Assembly (NCBI GenBank): GCA_049671305.1
Contig: JBATUR010000099.1
Span: 1 to 30,835, forward strand
Source of the DNA: CADCTM01 sp049671305
GTDB lineage: Bacteria > Cyanobacteriota > Cyanobacteriia > Cyanobacteriales > Coleofasciculaceae
Direction: 5' to 3'
Length of the DNA stretch: 30,835 bases
Part shown: one piece after another, positions 7,926 through 16,619 of the stretch
Position numbering within the stretch: position 1 is the stretch's first letter
Layout: every line of letters begins with the position of its first letter
Position numbers and translations under genes: made by a program
Notes under the pieces: model-generated
Databases searched by the model: none
Told to the model about the DNA's origin: nothing
The model's input: only the letters and a program-made list of their open reading frames with translations

Positions 7926-8435
7926 ATGGATTTATCACTCATTCCTGCTCAACCTAAACCAGGACTTATCAACGTCTTGATAGAAATTCCGGCAGGTAGC
8001 AAAAATAAATACGAGTTTGACAAAGATTTGCAAGCAATGGCACTGGATCGAGTTTTGTATGCTTCGGTCCAGTATCCTTACGACTATGGCTTTGTGCCCA
8101 ATACTCTAGCTGATGATGGCGATCCCCTAGATGGTATGGTATTGATGGATCAGCCAACTTTTCCAGGATGTGTCATTGCAGCAAGACCTATTGGGATGCT
8201 AGAAATGATTGATGGAGGCGATCGCGATGAAAAAATTCTTTGCGTCCCTGACAAAGACCCACGCTATGCTCAAGTAAAGTCCTTAGATGACATCGCACCC
8301 CATCGTTTAGACGAAATTGCCGAATTTTTCGCAACTTACAAAAATTTAGAAAAAAAAGTTACGGAAATTCTGGGTTGGAAAAATGTTGATCAGGTGTTAC
8401 CGCTCGTCGAAAAGTGTATCAAAGCTGCCAACTAA
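7926..8435 (+). CDS. ppa: inorganic pyrophosphatase (family I, soluble)
   Basis: Hydrolyses pyrophosphate to two phosphates in the cytoplasm, pulling biosynthetic reactions forward. It has 169 residues, the usual length for bacterial family I enzymes. The catalytic set is complete: Glu20, Lys28, Glu30, Arg42, Tyr54, the DGDPLD signature with Asp64, Asp66 and Asp69, then Asp96, Asp101, Lys103, Tyr139 and Lys143. Because it is a family I enzyme it uses Mg2+ rather than Mn2+. It appears to be transcribed alone, with gaps of about 400 bp on either side. Confidence 0.97.
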   Translation: MDLSLIPAQPKPGLINVLIEIPAGSKNKYEFDKDLQAMALDRVLYASVQYPYDYGFVPNTLADDGDPLDGMVLMDQPTFPGCVIAARPIGMLEMIDGGDRDEKILCVPDKDPRYAQVKSLDDIAPHRLDEIAEFFATYKNLEKKVTEILGWKNVDQVLPLVEKCIKAAN

Positions 8436-8847
8436 TCACTCTTGCAATATGCCCAAAGGCGCATTGCTAATTTAGAGAAAGTTAGCAGATTTGCTAGTCC
8501 TTGATTTAGCATAGATATAATTGTTAGGCATCACGCAACATCAGCGCGACTGCCGATGACAAAACTCACAAGTCAGTTTCTTGAAGAACCCTAAAATTAA
8601 CTGACTTGAGCAAAAATTCCTGACCAAGACTTGGGTGCTGTGAAAATACAATTTAGGGAGACGTGCCAAAGCAATCTTTGTTTTGTACCAACCAACCCTA
8701 AGCAATTCCTCACTCGATGGCAACCTTCACTCCTTAAAGAAAAAACCCAACTTACTGACTCACTCAATGTAATTTATGATGAATATCATTTAGTGAAATA
8801 GAAAGCAGGTGTGAAGCGTTGCTAATCAAGGCTAACTTAATTGAAAG
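8436..8847. other. intergenic region, 412 bp
   Basis: No gene is supported. The only structure seen is an interrupted inverted repeat: AAGTCAGTT (8570-8578) and AACTGACTT (8599-8607), extended outside by CTCA/GAG with a two-base bulge. It has a 20-base loop and no T run on the plus strand, so it is at best a weak terminator for the pyrophosphatase gene. Confidence 0.4.
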
Positions 8848-9768
8848 ATGCCAGATTTTGAGCCAGCGGCACCAAACCCACGTACACTTAAACTTAGAGC
8901 CGACATGGTAACTGGCTCTGAAACTACCGATTTTGTTGTCCAATTTTGGGGCGTTCGAGGACAAATTTCTGCTCCCGGAAAAGACACCACAGAGTATGGT
9001 GGCAATACCTCCTGTGTGGAAATGCGCGTTGGCAGCAAACGCCTAATCTTTGATTGTGGCAGTGGCTTGCGAGTTTTGGGCAATAACCTAATGTCCCAGA
9101 TGCCTCTAGAAGCGCATATTTTCTTTAGCAACTGCCACTGGGATAGCATTCAAGGCTTTCCTTTTTTTATACCTGCTTTTATTCCAGGTAATTACTTTTA
9201 CATCTATGGCGCCGAGGCATCTAACGGTGCAACTATGGAACAGCGGATCAGCAGTCAAATGCTTAATCCCAATTTTCCAGTACCGTTACAAGTTATGCGC
9301 TCTGAGCTGAAATTTTCTGACTTAACTGCTTGCCCTAAAATTTTATTAGATGATGTAACGATTGAAGTCGCCTTTCTGAACTACTCTCAGCGCTCAATGG
9401 GTTATCGAGTCAGTTGGCAAGGACACTCTGTTGTTTATGCCACCGCACGCCGCCCTTACCCAGATCATCTTGATAAAAATCTCCTGCATTTAGCAAGAGA
9501 AGCTGATTTGTTGATTCTAGATGCTCCTACTATGCTTTCTGAGCAAGACTTCTCCTCAGACTCGCCGCGACTGTGGAAAGATCAACTCTGGCAAACGGGA
9601 ATTGCGACAGCTAAAGCAGCGGGAGTTAAGCGAATTATTTTCTCTCGTTATCATCCTGACTATAACGACGATTTGCTTGACAAAATGGAAAAACAAGTGC
9701 AGTCTATCTTTCCCAAAGACTTACTGGCACGGGAAGGCATGATTTTGTCTGTATATCAAGATAAATAA
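8848..9768 (+). CDS. metallo-beta-lactamase-fold protein lacking metal ligands (probable pseudoenzyme)
   Basis: A 306-residue MBL-fold protein of the PhnP/ribonuclease Z-like group common in cyanobacteria. The scaffold is well preserved: FWGVRGQISAPG (33-44), YGGNTSCVEMRVG (50-62), LIFDCGSGLRVLG (66-78), HWDSIQGFPFF (97-107) and WQTGIATAKAAGVKR (248-262). The expected metal site is not. The HxHxDH region reads N95-C-H97-W-D99-S100, so the first and last His are Asn and Ser. The later LNH histidine is Tyr179, the bridging YATD aspartate is Ala200, and the C-terminal HHDP is R267-Y-H-P. Hydrolase activity is therefore unlikely; a binding or regulatory role is inferred. The open frame is intact, so this is not decay. 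The start follows a modest GAAAG ribosome site. Confidence 0.88.
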   Translation: MPDFEPAAPNPRTLKLRADMVTGSETTDFVVQFWGVRGQISAPGKDTTEYGGNTSCVEMRVGSKRLIFDCGSGLRVLGNNLMSQMPLEAHIFFSNCHWDSIQGFPFFIPAFIPGNYFYIYGAEASNGATMEQRISSQMLNPNFPVPLQVMRSELKFSDLTACPKILLDDVTIEVAFLNYSQRSMGYRVSWQGHSVVYATARRPYPDHLDKNLLHLAREADLLILDAPTMLSEQDFSSDSPRLWKDQLWQTGIATAKAAGVKRIIFSRYHPDYNDDLLDKMEKQVQSIFPKDLLAREGMILSVYQDK

Positions 9769-9874
9769 TCAAAAATTAAAAATTGTTTCGTTTTTATTTT
9801 TACTTCTATTTAAAATAGGCTCTCCTTGAACTGCTAGGGTTGATATTAGCTCTTTTAAAAATATGAATTGTTGA

Positions 9875-10684
9875 ATGACGGATATTCCTTTTGTCGTTTC
9901 TACGCAGTACCTAAACGAACACCTTGCTGATCCTAATCTAGTAATTGTGGACTGTCGCTTTGCTCTCATGCAGCCTCAAGTAGGGAAGCAGCAGTATGAA
10001 ATTAGCCATATTCCCGGCGCCTGCTATTTGGACTTAAATCAAGACCTTGCAGCGCCTGTTGCCGTGCATGGTGGTCGTCATCCTTTGCCTGATTTTGCTC
10101 AATTAGCCCAAAAATTAGCAGCAATTGGCATTAATTCGGGACGAACCCAAGTTATTGTTTATGATGATTCTTGCTTCGCTTACGCAGCGCGTCTGTGGTG
10201 GTTGCTGCGCTATTTGGGACATGAGCAAGTAGCCGTGCTTGATGGCGGTTGGCAGGCATGGCAACAAGCTGGATATGCCGTTACAGACGCTATTCCCACA
10301 CCGCAACCGGGTGTATTTGTGCCACAGCTACGGTCAAATTGGGTGGTGGATAGAGAGGTGCTGAAATCTCCATTGCCTGGTGTGGTGATGATCGACTCAC
10401 GAGAGGGCGATCGCTATTTGGGTAAACTTGAACCCATCGATCCGATCGCCGGTCACATTCCTGGTGCCCTCAATTATCCTTGGCAGGAAGTCACAGATGC
10501 TCAAGGCTATTTCAACCCAAACAATCAACAACGCTGGAAGGCTATAGCAGACAGTCCAGAAATCGTCGTTTATTGCGGTTCTGGAATCACTGCCTGCGTC
10601 AACCTTCTCGCTTTGGAACTTGCAGGTATTTCTGGCGGCAAGCTTTATCCTGGCGGTTGGAGTGATTGGTGTTCTTATTTGTAA
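9875..10684 (+). CDS. two-domain sulfurtransferase (thiosulfate/3-mercaptopyruvate type)
   Basis: Cytoplasmic rhodanese-family enzyme of 269 residues with two rhodanese domains, roughly residues 8-137 (catalytically inactive) and 155-268 (active). The catalytic cysteine is Cys234 in CGSGITA, a loop closer to 3-mercaptopyruvate sulfurtransferases (CGSGVTA) than to thiosulfate sulfurtransferases. The CRFALMQP segment and EISHIPGACYLD in domain 1, AGHIPGALNYPW in domain 2 and the C-terminal WSDW motif are typical of SseA-like proteins. The sulfur donor cannot be fixed from sequence alone. It lies 106 bp after the MBL-fold gene on the same strand; co-transcription is possible but not shown. Confidence 0.92.
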   Translation: MTDIPFVVSTQYLNEHLADPNLVIVDCRFALMQPQVGKQQYEISHIPGACYLDLNQDLAAPVAVHGGRHPLPDFAQLAQKLAAIGINSGRTQVIVYDDSCFAYAARLWWLLRYLGHEQVAVLDGGWQAWQQAGYAVTDAIPTPQPGVFVPQLRSNWVVDREVLKSPLPGVVMIDSREGDRYLGKLEPIDPIAGHIPGALNYPWQEVTDAQGYFNPNNQQRWKAIADSPEIVVYCGSGITACVNLLALELAGISGGKLYPGGWSDWCSYL

Positions 10685-11070
10685 TTGAGGTAGTACTTCT
10701 ATTAAAGTCACCCTCAAAAACTGCTCTTTTCAACAAGCTTCTCTAACTACAGCAACAACAGACACTGCGCTAAGAATCTGAGGTGACCATCTTACCATCA
10801 AAGCAGCAGAATCAAGCTTTGGATAAGTCTTTTAGAGCATTAACGCAGATCGACAAATTTGAATGTAGAGTTGATAAAGTATATTAGTTACCAACTTTCT
10901 CTTACTGAAGAGTGAAAGTGTTACTTAACAAGAGGTATTGACAAAAGCAACAATAAGTAAGAAATCTCAAAAAACATCGTTATACAGTAATTATTAGCAA
11001 ATTCATACATAAAGATTGCTAAAATAAGAAGTTCCATTTAATTCTCTAAAATTATTAGGTCTTAGTTTAT
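10685..11070. other. intergenic region, 386 bp
   Basis: AT-rich, especially over the last 150 bases before the NYN gene. It contains a TTGACA at about 10936-10941 but no properly spaced -10 box, and no gene or clear hairpin terminator was found. Confidence 0.4.
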
Positions 11071-11589
11071 ATGCCATGCTCTACAAACCGTCTTTCTATT
11101 TTTGTAGACGGTAACAATATGTTCTATGCTCAACAAAAGAATGGTTGGTTTTTTGACCCTAGACGGGTTTTAGACTATTTTAAAGGCGAACCAGATACAT
11201 CTTTAGTCAACGCTTTTTGGTACACCGGATTAAAAGATCCCCAAGATCAGCGAGGCTTTCGAGATGCCTTAATTAGCCTGGGTTACACCGTCCGGACAAA
11301 AATTCTTAAAGAATATTACGATGATAATTCAGGTCGCTATTCTCAAAAAGCTAATTTAGATATAGAAATTGTTGTAGATATGTTTAATACAGTTGAACAA
11401 TATGATCGAGTAATTCTATTTAGTGGTGATGGTGATTTTGAAAGAGCAATCGAATTACTACGTTCAAAAAATACTCATATTACAGTAGTTTCAACAGAAG
11501 GGATGATTGCTCGTGAACTCAGAAATGCTACCGACCGTTACATAGATTTAAATGATATGCGAGAACAAATTGAAAAAAGTGATTATTAA
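11071..11589 (+). CDS. NYN domain protein, LabA/DUF88 family
   Basis: A 172-residue protein made almost entirely of a NYN (PIN-like) nuclease-fold domain. The acidic residues expected around the active site are present: Asp13 with Asn15 and Asn16 in FVDGNNMFY, Asp97 and Asp103 in NLDIEIVVDM, and Asp120 and Asp122 in FSGDGDF. The opening (FVDGNNMFYAQQKNGWFFD) closely follows the LabA family. In Synechococcus elongatus, LabA acts in negative feedback from the KaiC circadian clock on gene expression; whether this paralogue does so is unknown. RNA cleavage or binding is inferred from the fold. It is 59 bp upstream of leuA on the same strand. Confidence 0.88.
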   Translation: MPCSTNRLSIFVDGNNMFYAQQKNGWFFDPRRVLDYFKGEPDTSLVNAFWYTGLKDPQDQRGFRDALISLGYTVRTKILKEYYDDNSGRYSQKANLDIEIVVDMFNTVEQYDRVILFSGDGDFERAIELLRSKNTHITVVSTEGMIARELRNATDRYIDLNDMREQIEKSDY

Positions 11590-11648
11590 AAACAACCTAA
11601 TCATAAAAATATCCAGTATATTTTATAAATTGAGGACACAATTCTCTA

Positions 11649-13295
11649 ATGTCGGTAAATACAGCTATGAATAAGCAACCCCAACCAGACCGCATCATTA
11701 TTTTTGATACCACGCTCCGCGATGGCGAACAATGCCCCGGTGCAACACTAAATGTAGACGAAAAACTGGTGATTGCGCGGCAACTGGCACGTCTGGGGGT
11801 AGATGTAATTGAAGCAGGTTTTTCTTTTGCCAGTCGTGGCGATTTTGAAGCGGTACAAAAGATTGCCAAAGCAGTTGGCACAGAAAATGGTCCGGTGATT
11901 TGTAGTTTGGCACGGGCAATTAAGGCGGATATTGAAGCTGCCGCCGAATCGCTAAAACCAGCAGCTCACGCACGGATTCATACTTTTATTTCAACTTCCG
12001 ATATTCATTTAGAATACCAGCTCAAAAAGTCGAAAGCAGAAGTATTGGCGATCGCCGAAGATATGGTGGCATACGCTAAATCTTTCGTGGATGATGTGGA
12101 ATTCTCGACGATGGACGCCACCCGCACTGATCCAGAATACTTATATCAAATTCTGGAAAAAGCGATCGCAGCCGGTGCAACCACCATCAACATCCCCGAT
12201 ACTGTGGGATACACCACACCCAGCGAATTTGGCGCCCTAATTCGCGGCATCAAAGAAAACGTCCCCAACATCGACCAAGCAATTATTTCTGTCCACGGTC
12301 ACAATGATATTGGTTTAGCGGTGGCAAACTTCCTAGAAGCCGTGAAAAATGGCGCCCGTCAGCTCGAATGCGCCATTAATGGCATTGGGGAACGGGCAGG
12401 AAATACCGCTCTAGAAGAAGTTGTCATGGCGCTACACGTGCGGCGGCAGTACTTTAACCCATTTTTGGGTCGCCCCGATGCTTCCGATGCCTCGCTGACC
12501 AATATAGACACGCGGCAGATTTATAAAACCTCCCGTTTGGTGTCCAATTTAACCGGGATGTTGGTACAGCCAAATAAAGCCATTGTCGGCGCCAATGCCT
12601 TTGCCCATGAATCGGGTATTCACCAAGACGGCATCCTCAAAAATAAGCTCACCTATGAAATTATGGATGCCGAGTCGATTGGTTTAACTGAAAACCAGAT
12701 AGTCTTGGGCAAACATTCCGGGCGCAACGCCTTCCGCACTCGCCTCAAAGAATTGGGGTTTGAGTTGTCGGAAACTGAGCTCAACAAAGCCTTTTTGCGC
12801 TTTAAAGAAGTCGCGGATAAGAAAAAAGAGATATCCGACTGGGATTTAGAAGCGATCGCCAACGATGAAATCCAACAAGCACCAGAACTATTCCGTTTAG
12901 AATTAGTACAGGTATCTTGTGGCGATCGCTCTCGTCCCACAGCAACCGTCTCCTTAAGGACACCAACAGGCGAAGAGCTCATGGATGCCGCCATTGGTAC
13001 AGGTCCCGTGGATGCCGTCTATAAAGCGATTAACCGCGTTGTCAATGTGCCAAACGAGCTGATTGAGTTTTCCGTACAATCGGTAACCAAAGGCATCGAC
13101 GCAATGGGCGAAGTGACAATACGGTTACGGCATCAAGAACGAGTTTATTCGGGTCATGCTGCCAATACTGATATTATTGTCGCCTCCGCTCAGGCTTATC
13201 TGAACGCCTTGAACCGCCTCTATGTTTCATTGCAAGGTGAACAAAGGCAAACAGTCAAACAAGAACCCGTTACGGCGCAGGTATCTAAAGATTAA
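11649..13295 (+). CDS. leuA: 2-isopropylmalate synthase LeuA
   Basis: Condenses acetyl-CoA with 2-oxoisovalerate to give 2-isopropylmalate, the first committed step of leucine synthesis. The 548-residue length matches the long form: a TIM-barrel catalytic domain (about 14-285), linker subdomains, and a C-terminal allosteric domain (about 420-530) that senses leucine. Metal and catalytic residues are present: Asp20 and Arg24 in DTTLRDGEQ, His216 and His218 in VHGHND, and Asn252 in GERAGNTALEE. The first ATG is used, with a GAGGA site about 14 bases upstream; Met7 is an alternative start. The gene follows the NYN gene, and a GC-rich hairpin lies just downstream. Confidence 0.96.
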   Translation: MSVNTAMNKQPQPDRIIIFDTTLRDGEQCPGATLNVDEKLVIARQLARLGVDVIEAGFSFASRGDFEAVQKIAKAVGTENGPVICSLARAIKADIEAAAESLKPAAHARIHTFISTSDIHLEYQLKKSKAEVLAIAEDMVAYAKSFVDDVEFSTMDATRTDPEYLYQILEKAIAAGATTINIPDTVGYTTPSEFGALIRGIKENVPNIDQAIISVHGHNDIGLAVANFLEAVKNGARQLECAINGIGERAGNTALEEVVMALHVRRQYFNPFLGRPDASDASLTNIDTRQIYKTSRLVSNLTGMLVQPNKAIVGANAFAHESGIHQDGILKNKLTYEIMDAESIGLTENQIVLGKHSGRNAFRTRLKELGFELSETELNKAFLRFKEVADKKKEISDWDLEAIANDEIQQAPELFRLELVQVSCGDRSRPTATVSLRTPTGEELMDAAIGTGPVDAVYKAINRVVNVPNELIEFSVQSVTKGIDAMGEVTIRLRHQERVYSGHAANTDIIVASAQAYLNALNRLYVSLQGEQRQTVKQEPVTAQVSKD

Positions 13296-13317
13296 GGCGT
13301 ATTTCCTCATCCTCGTA

Positions 13318-13342
13318 GGGGCGGTGCCTCCGTGCCCGCCCC
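13318..13342. repeat. GC-rich hairpin after leuA
   Basis: GGGGCGG-T-GC (13318-13327) pairs with GCCCGCCCC (13334-13342), leaving one bulged T and a six-base loop. It is flanked by ordinary AT-leaning sequence. It resembles the short GC-rich palindromes dispersed in intergenic spaces of cyanobacterial genomes. No T run follows, so it is not a typical intrinsic terminator. Confidence 0.55.
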
Positions 13343-13417
13343 AAATCTGACAACGAAAGTGAGATCTGCCAGAATTAGTGCAGAAACGAGAATGAATATA
13401 CGCCCTAAACTTAACCT

Positions 13418-15637
13418 ATGCCACTTGCCCCTGAGCGGGTAGAAGTTAACCAGAAAGTCTTAATTAATGCTGGCTTTCTGGCTTTGCTGACCCTAACTAT
13501 TGCTACAGTTACAACCATATACATCACTAGTGAGCAAAACTTTCACTGGTGGATCGATTGGTATTATCCAGCGCTAGAAATGGCTAATACCTTACAAGAA
13601 TCACCAAAAGAAGCGATCGCTTTATTGGTAAAATCTCTAGGTCAAGAGCGTAATCGACTTTATACCTTACCGATAATTCCCTTTTTTTGGGCATTTGGCA
13701 CTTCCCGCTTAACCTACCAACTTGGTTTAGCGTTGGTTTATTTGCTGCCTTTACCGTTAGTAATGGGTGCAATAGCTTCTCAAATTATTCAAACTCAACG
13801 GCGTTTAGTATTTTGGCTAACTGCCTTAATTACCTTACTCGTTCCAGTTACCTGGATACCAACATTTATGGGCATTCCCGATACCGGGGGCGCCGTATTT
13901 TTGGGACTGGCAACCTTAGTTTACCTGCAAGATATTAGACTAAAACAGTGGCGGCGCGTGCCGGCAATTGGTGTATTAATTGGACTGGCAATATTATTAC
14001 GTCGTCCCTTTATTTATGGTGGTTTTGCCCTACTTGCAGCAATAGGGATACAAGCTTTAATCTTTTTTGCTGTCGAGGTGCGAAAACGTCCCTTTCTGGC
14101 GGGGCGTAGTTTATTTATGGTAGGTGTACGCTTGGTTTTAATGGGAGGAACTTCTCTTGCCACCTTGATGACAATTGCACCAGGTTTTACCTATGGAGCA
14201 CTGACGATTGATTACCGCACTTTGTATACATCCTGGAGTTTACCATTTAGCGATAGTTTTGGTTTATATGGTGCTTATTATGGTTTGGGGACTTGGTTAA
14301 TAGTTGCAATTGGCTTTTCGGCAGCAATTATGACTCGTGCCGTGATTTTACCAGCGATCGTGTTTACAGCTATCTCCGGCGTCATTTCCTTAATAATTTG
14401 GACTGTAGTGCTGCGTTATGGCAACGTCTTTTATTCCTTACAAACCACACCTTTTGTCATTATCGGTATAGTGGCATTTTTTTGGACGACTTGGTTGCGG
14501 CAGACGGGGAAGCGCAGGCAAATTATGCTGGGTGTAGCTGCTAGTTATTTGGTGCTTAATTTTTTCATTGGACTGACGCCAATTGGTAAGATTAGTAGTA
14601 TTTTGCAGCCGTTTTTTGCCCTCAGTGCGCCGCCTTTGGTGCGTAGCGATTATGATCAGGTTCTGGAATTGGTGGACTATTTGCGGAAAATCGCACCCAA
14701 GCAAGAAGGAATTTTTGTAGTGGGTGAGCAGCGATTGCAGTTAGATTCAAGTTTAGTGAAAGTTGCCGAATTAATGCAATATGGACGCGAGCACAGAATA
14801 TTAAACGTCCTACAGGTGCCAAAAGTCAACTCTCGCGATGAATATCCCATAGAACCCTTACTGCAAGCAGAATACGTCGTCGTCCCCAGTCGTCTGCCAG
14901 ATTATCCTGGTGTGCCCGTAAATGCCGCAGTTGTGGGCGAGTGGTTGCCGAATAAGGAACATGAAGTTGTTAGAGTTGTCTTTGATGCTTTTAGTAAGAA
15001 TTGGGAAATAGCCAAAGATTTTAAGCTGCTGCCAACTCAGTTTAACTGGCAGGATAATACAACTGTGCGGATTTATCAACGTATTCGTCCCACCTCTCTT
15101 GCCACAACGGTGCGTACACTAGAGGTGATGCGGCGGCAGATTGGTCAACGACCAGGAAGCCAGTTAGACTGGATTAGTTTGAGTCCGTTGCCAAATAGTT
15201 CATCTGTGGCTCAAAATACTGATACTACCAACCAGCTTATTGCTTATCGTAGCGATCGCGAGGCAAGAAAAGCGATTAATATGGCATTACCCTTGGCACC
15301 TTGGGATAAATTACAAGATAGTAGCGATCGTTCCAATTTAAGCAAATCTTTTTTGTATTTGGGAGCCCTGCCTGAACAAGCTGAAGTTACTGGCAATGTG
15401 ATGTTTTTAGACAAGCCTTGTCTGAGTGTATCTTTAAGACTAACCACGCTCAACTCAGAAGGTCAGATTCTTAATTCAACGAATCAAGATGTCACGCTCA
15501 ATTCTCGCTTTCGTCTGGCAATTTCAGGTAATCAGGCAAAATATCTCCTGCTAAATATCCGGAGTCTGGATGAAAATAATGTAGTTAATTCTTGTACGTC
15601 AGAAATTAATTCTCTTGCTGTATCTAGTCAAAATTAA
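13418..15637 (+). CDS. large polytopic membrane protein, GT-C glycosyltransferase-like
   Basis: Unnamed 739-residue protein. The N-terminal 440 residues hold about ten or more membrane helices. The C-terminal 300 residues are soluble, presumably extracytoplasmic, and rich in beta strands towards the end. The first outside loop begins after helix 1 with HWWIDWYYPALEMA (residues 48-61); its Asp and the later LLRRPFIYGG segment recall GT-C (PMT/ArnT/RgtA-like) glycosyltransferases that use lipid-linked sugars, although similarity is weak. A role in cell-surface or envelope glycosylation is an inference. It begins 122 bp after leuA, and a methyltransferase gene follows 94 bp downstream. The start is the ATG at 13418; no strong ribosome site is visible. 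Confidence 0.75.
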   Translation: MPLAPERVEVNQKVLINAGFLALLTLTIATVTTIYITSEQNFHWWIDWYYPALEMANTLQESPKEAIALLVKSLGQERNRLYTLPIIPFFWAFGTSRLTYQLGLALVYLLPLPLVMGAIASQIIQTQRRLVFWLTALITLLVPVTWIPTFMGIPDTGGAVFLGLATLVYLQDIRLKQWRRVPAIGVLIGLAILLRRPFIYGGFALLAAIGIQALIFFAVEVRKRPFLAGRSLFMVGVRLVLMGGTSLATLMTIAPGFTYGALTIDYRTLYTSWSLPFSDSFGLYGAYYGLGTWLIVAIGFSAAIMTRAVILPAIVFTAISGVISLIIWTVVLRYGNVFYSLQTTPFVIIGIVAFFWTTWLRQTGKRRQIMLGVAASYLVLNFFIGLTPIGKISSILQPFFALSAPPLVRSDYDQVLELVDYLRKIAPKQEGIFVVGEQRLQLDSSLVKVAELMQYGREHRILNVLQVPKVNSRDEYPIEPLLQAEYVVVPSRLPDYPGVPVNAAVVGEWLPNKEHEVVRVVFDAFSKNWEIAKDFKLLPTQFNWQDNTTVRIYQRIRPTSLATTVRTLEVMRRQIGQRPGSQLDWISLSPLPNSSSVAQNTDTTNQLIAYRSDREARKAINMALPLAPWDKLQDSSDRSNLSKSFLYLGALPEQAEVTGNVMFLDKPCLSVSLRLTTLNSEGQILNSTNQDVTLNSRFRLAISGNQAKYLLLNIRSLDENNVVNSCTSEINSLAVSSQN

Positions 15638-15731
15638 TGACTTTGTGCTAAGAGTCGCAAACTTTCGTTTCAGCTCAATCAATGGTTAAATCATAGCTGC
15701 AAGTTTTTTTTAAAAGGAAGCATTAAAACAA

Positions 15732-16532
15732 ATGTTAGACGAAACCTTAAAACGAGAGCGGCAATTTCATGACGCTTGGGCGGCGGCAATTGATGTCGAT
15801 GGCATTAGAGTTGCTGATTATTTTGAAGCTTGCACAGCGCCAGAAAATCGCTTTATCTTGCAACAAATGGGAGATATTCGTGGTAAGTATTTATTAGATT
15901 TGGGTTGTGGTGCGGGGGAAAATAGCGTATATTTTGCTCAAAAAGGAGCACGTTGTTTGGCAACCGATTATTCACCAGGAATGGTGGAAGTTGCGCTGCA
16001 ATTGGCGGCAAAAAATGGTGTAGAAATTGAAGGAAGTACTGCTAATGCGATGGCGCTGGAGTTTCCAGATAATACCTTTGATTTAGTTTATGCCTCAAAT
16101 TTATTACATCATATTCCTGACCCAAAAGTAGCATTGAGTGAAATGCATCGAGTCTTAAAACCGGGAGGAAAGGCGTGTTTTTGGGACCCTTTAAAACATA
16201 ATCCGGTAATTAATGTTTATCGACGCATGGCAACTGAGGTAAGGACTGAAGACGAAACACCGCTGGATATTAATATTGTTGATTATATCAAGTCTGTGTT
16301 TTCGGAAACGGCTTATGATACCTTTTGGATCGCCACACTTTGGATTTTCTTGCGGTTTTATTTGATTGAGAAAGTTAATCCTAATGAAGAGCGTTATTGG
16401 AAGAAGATTATTATTGAACAGGAAAGATTGAAGCCAACTTATGAGCAGTTGGAAAAGTTAGATGGAGTTTTGAAAAAGTTGCCGTTGATGAAGCGAATGG
16501 CGTGGAATATTGCCGTAGTTGCAACGAAGTAA
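15732..16532 (+). CDS. class I SAM-dependent methyltransferase
   Basis: A 266-residue methyltransferase with the class I Rossmann fold. Motif I is LLDLGCGAGENS (54-65). The acidic residue at the end of strand 2 is Asp79 in ATDYSPGMVE. Motif II is FDLVYASNLLHHIPD (116-130), and LKPGGKACFWDP forms motif III. It belongs to the UbiE/Methyltransf_11 type. The substrate is not evident; the C-terminal 100 residues carry a hydrophobic stretch (TLWIFLRFYLI) that may bind a lipid-like substrate. It has a good ribosome site (AAGGAAG) before the ATG. Its closeness to the GT-C-like gene would fit modification of a surface glycan or lipid, but that is only positional inference. Confidence 0.88.
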   Translation: MLDETLKRERQFHDAWAAAIDVDGIRVADYFEACTAPENRFILQQMGDIRGKYLLDLGCGAGENSVYFAQKGARCLATDYSPGMVEVALQLAAKNGVEIEGSTANAMALEFPDNTFDLVYASNLLHHIPDPKVALSEMHRVLKPGGKACFWDPLKHNPVINVYRRMATEVRTEDETPLDINIVDYIKSVFSETAYDTFWIATLWIFLRFYLIEKVNPNEERYWKKIIIEQERLKPTYEQLEKLDGVLKKLPLMKRMAWNIAVVATK

Positions 16533-16559
16533 TAACCTTGTTACTTGCTTAATTTTTTT

Positions 16560-16580
16560 GTCCCCCAAAGCACGGGGGAC
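16560..16580. repeat. hairpin between convergent genes
   Basis: GTCCCCC (16560-16566) pairs with GGGGGAC (16574-16580) over a seven-base loop. A run of seven T lies immediately upstream on the plus strand, which is the wrong side for a plus-strand terminator and gives an A run on the minus strand. It sits in the 87-bp gap between the methyltransferase and cobalamin adenosyltransferase-like genes, which converge. Confidence 0.5.
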
Positions 16581-16619
16581 ACCTAACTCTACATGAAGAA
16601 AGTAGTTAAGATTCTTTGC

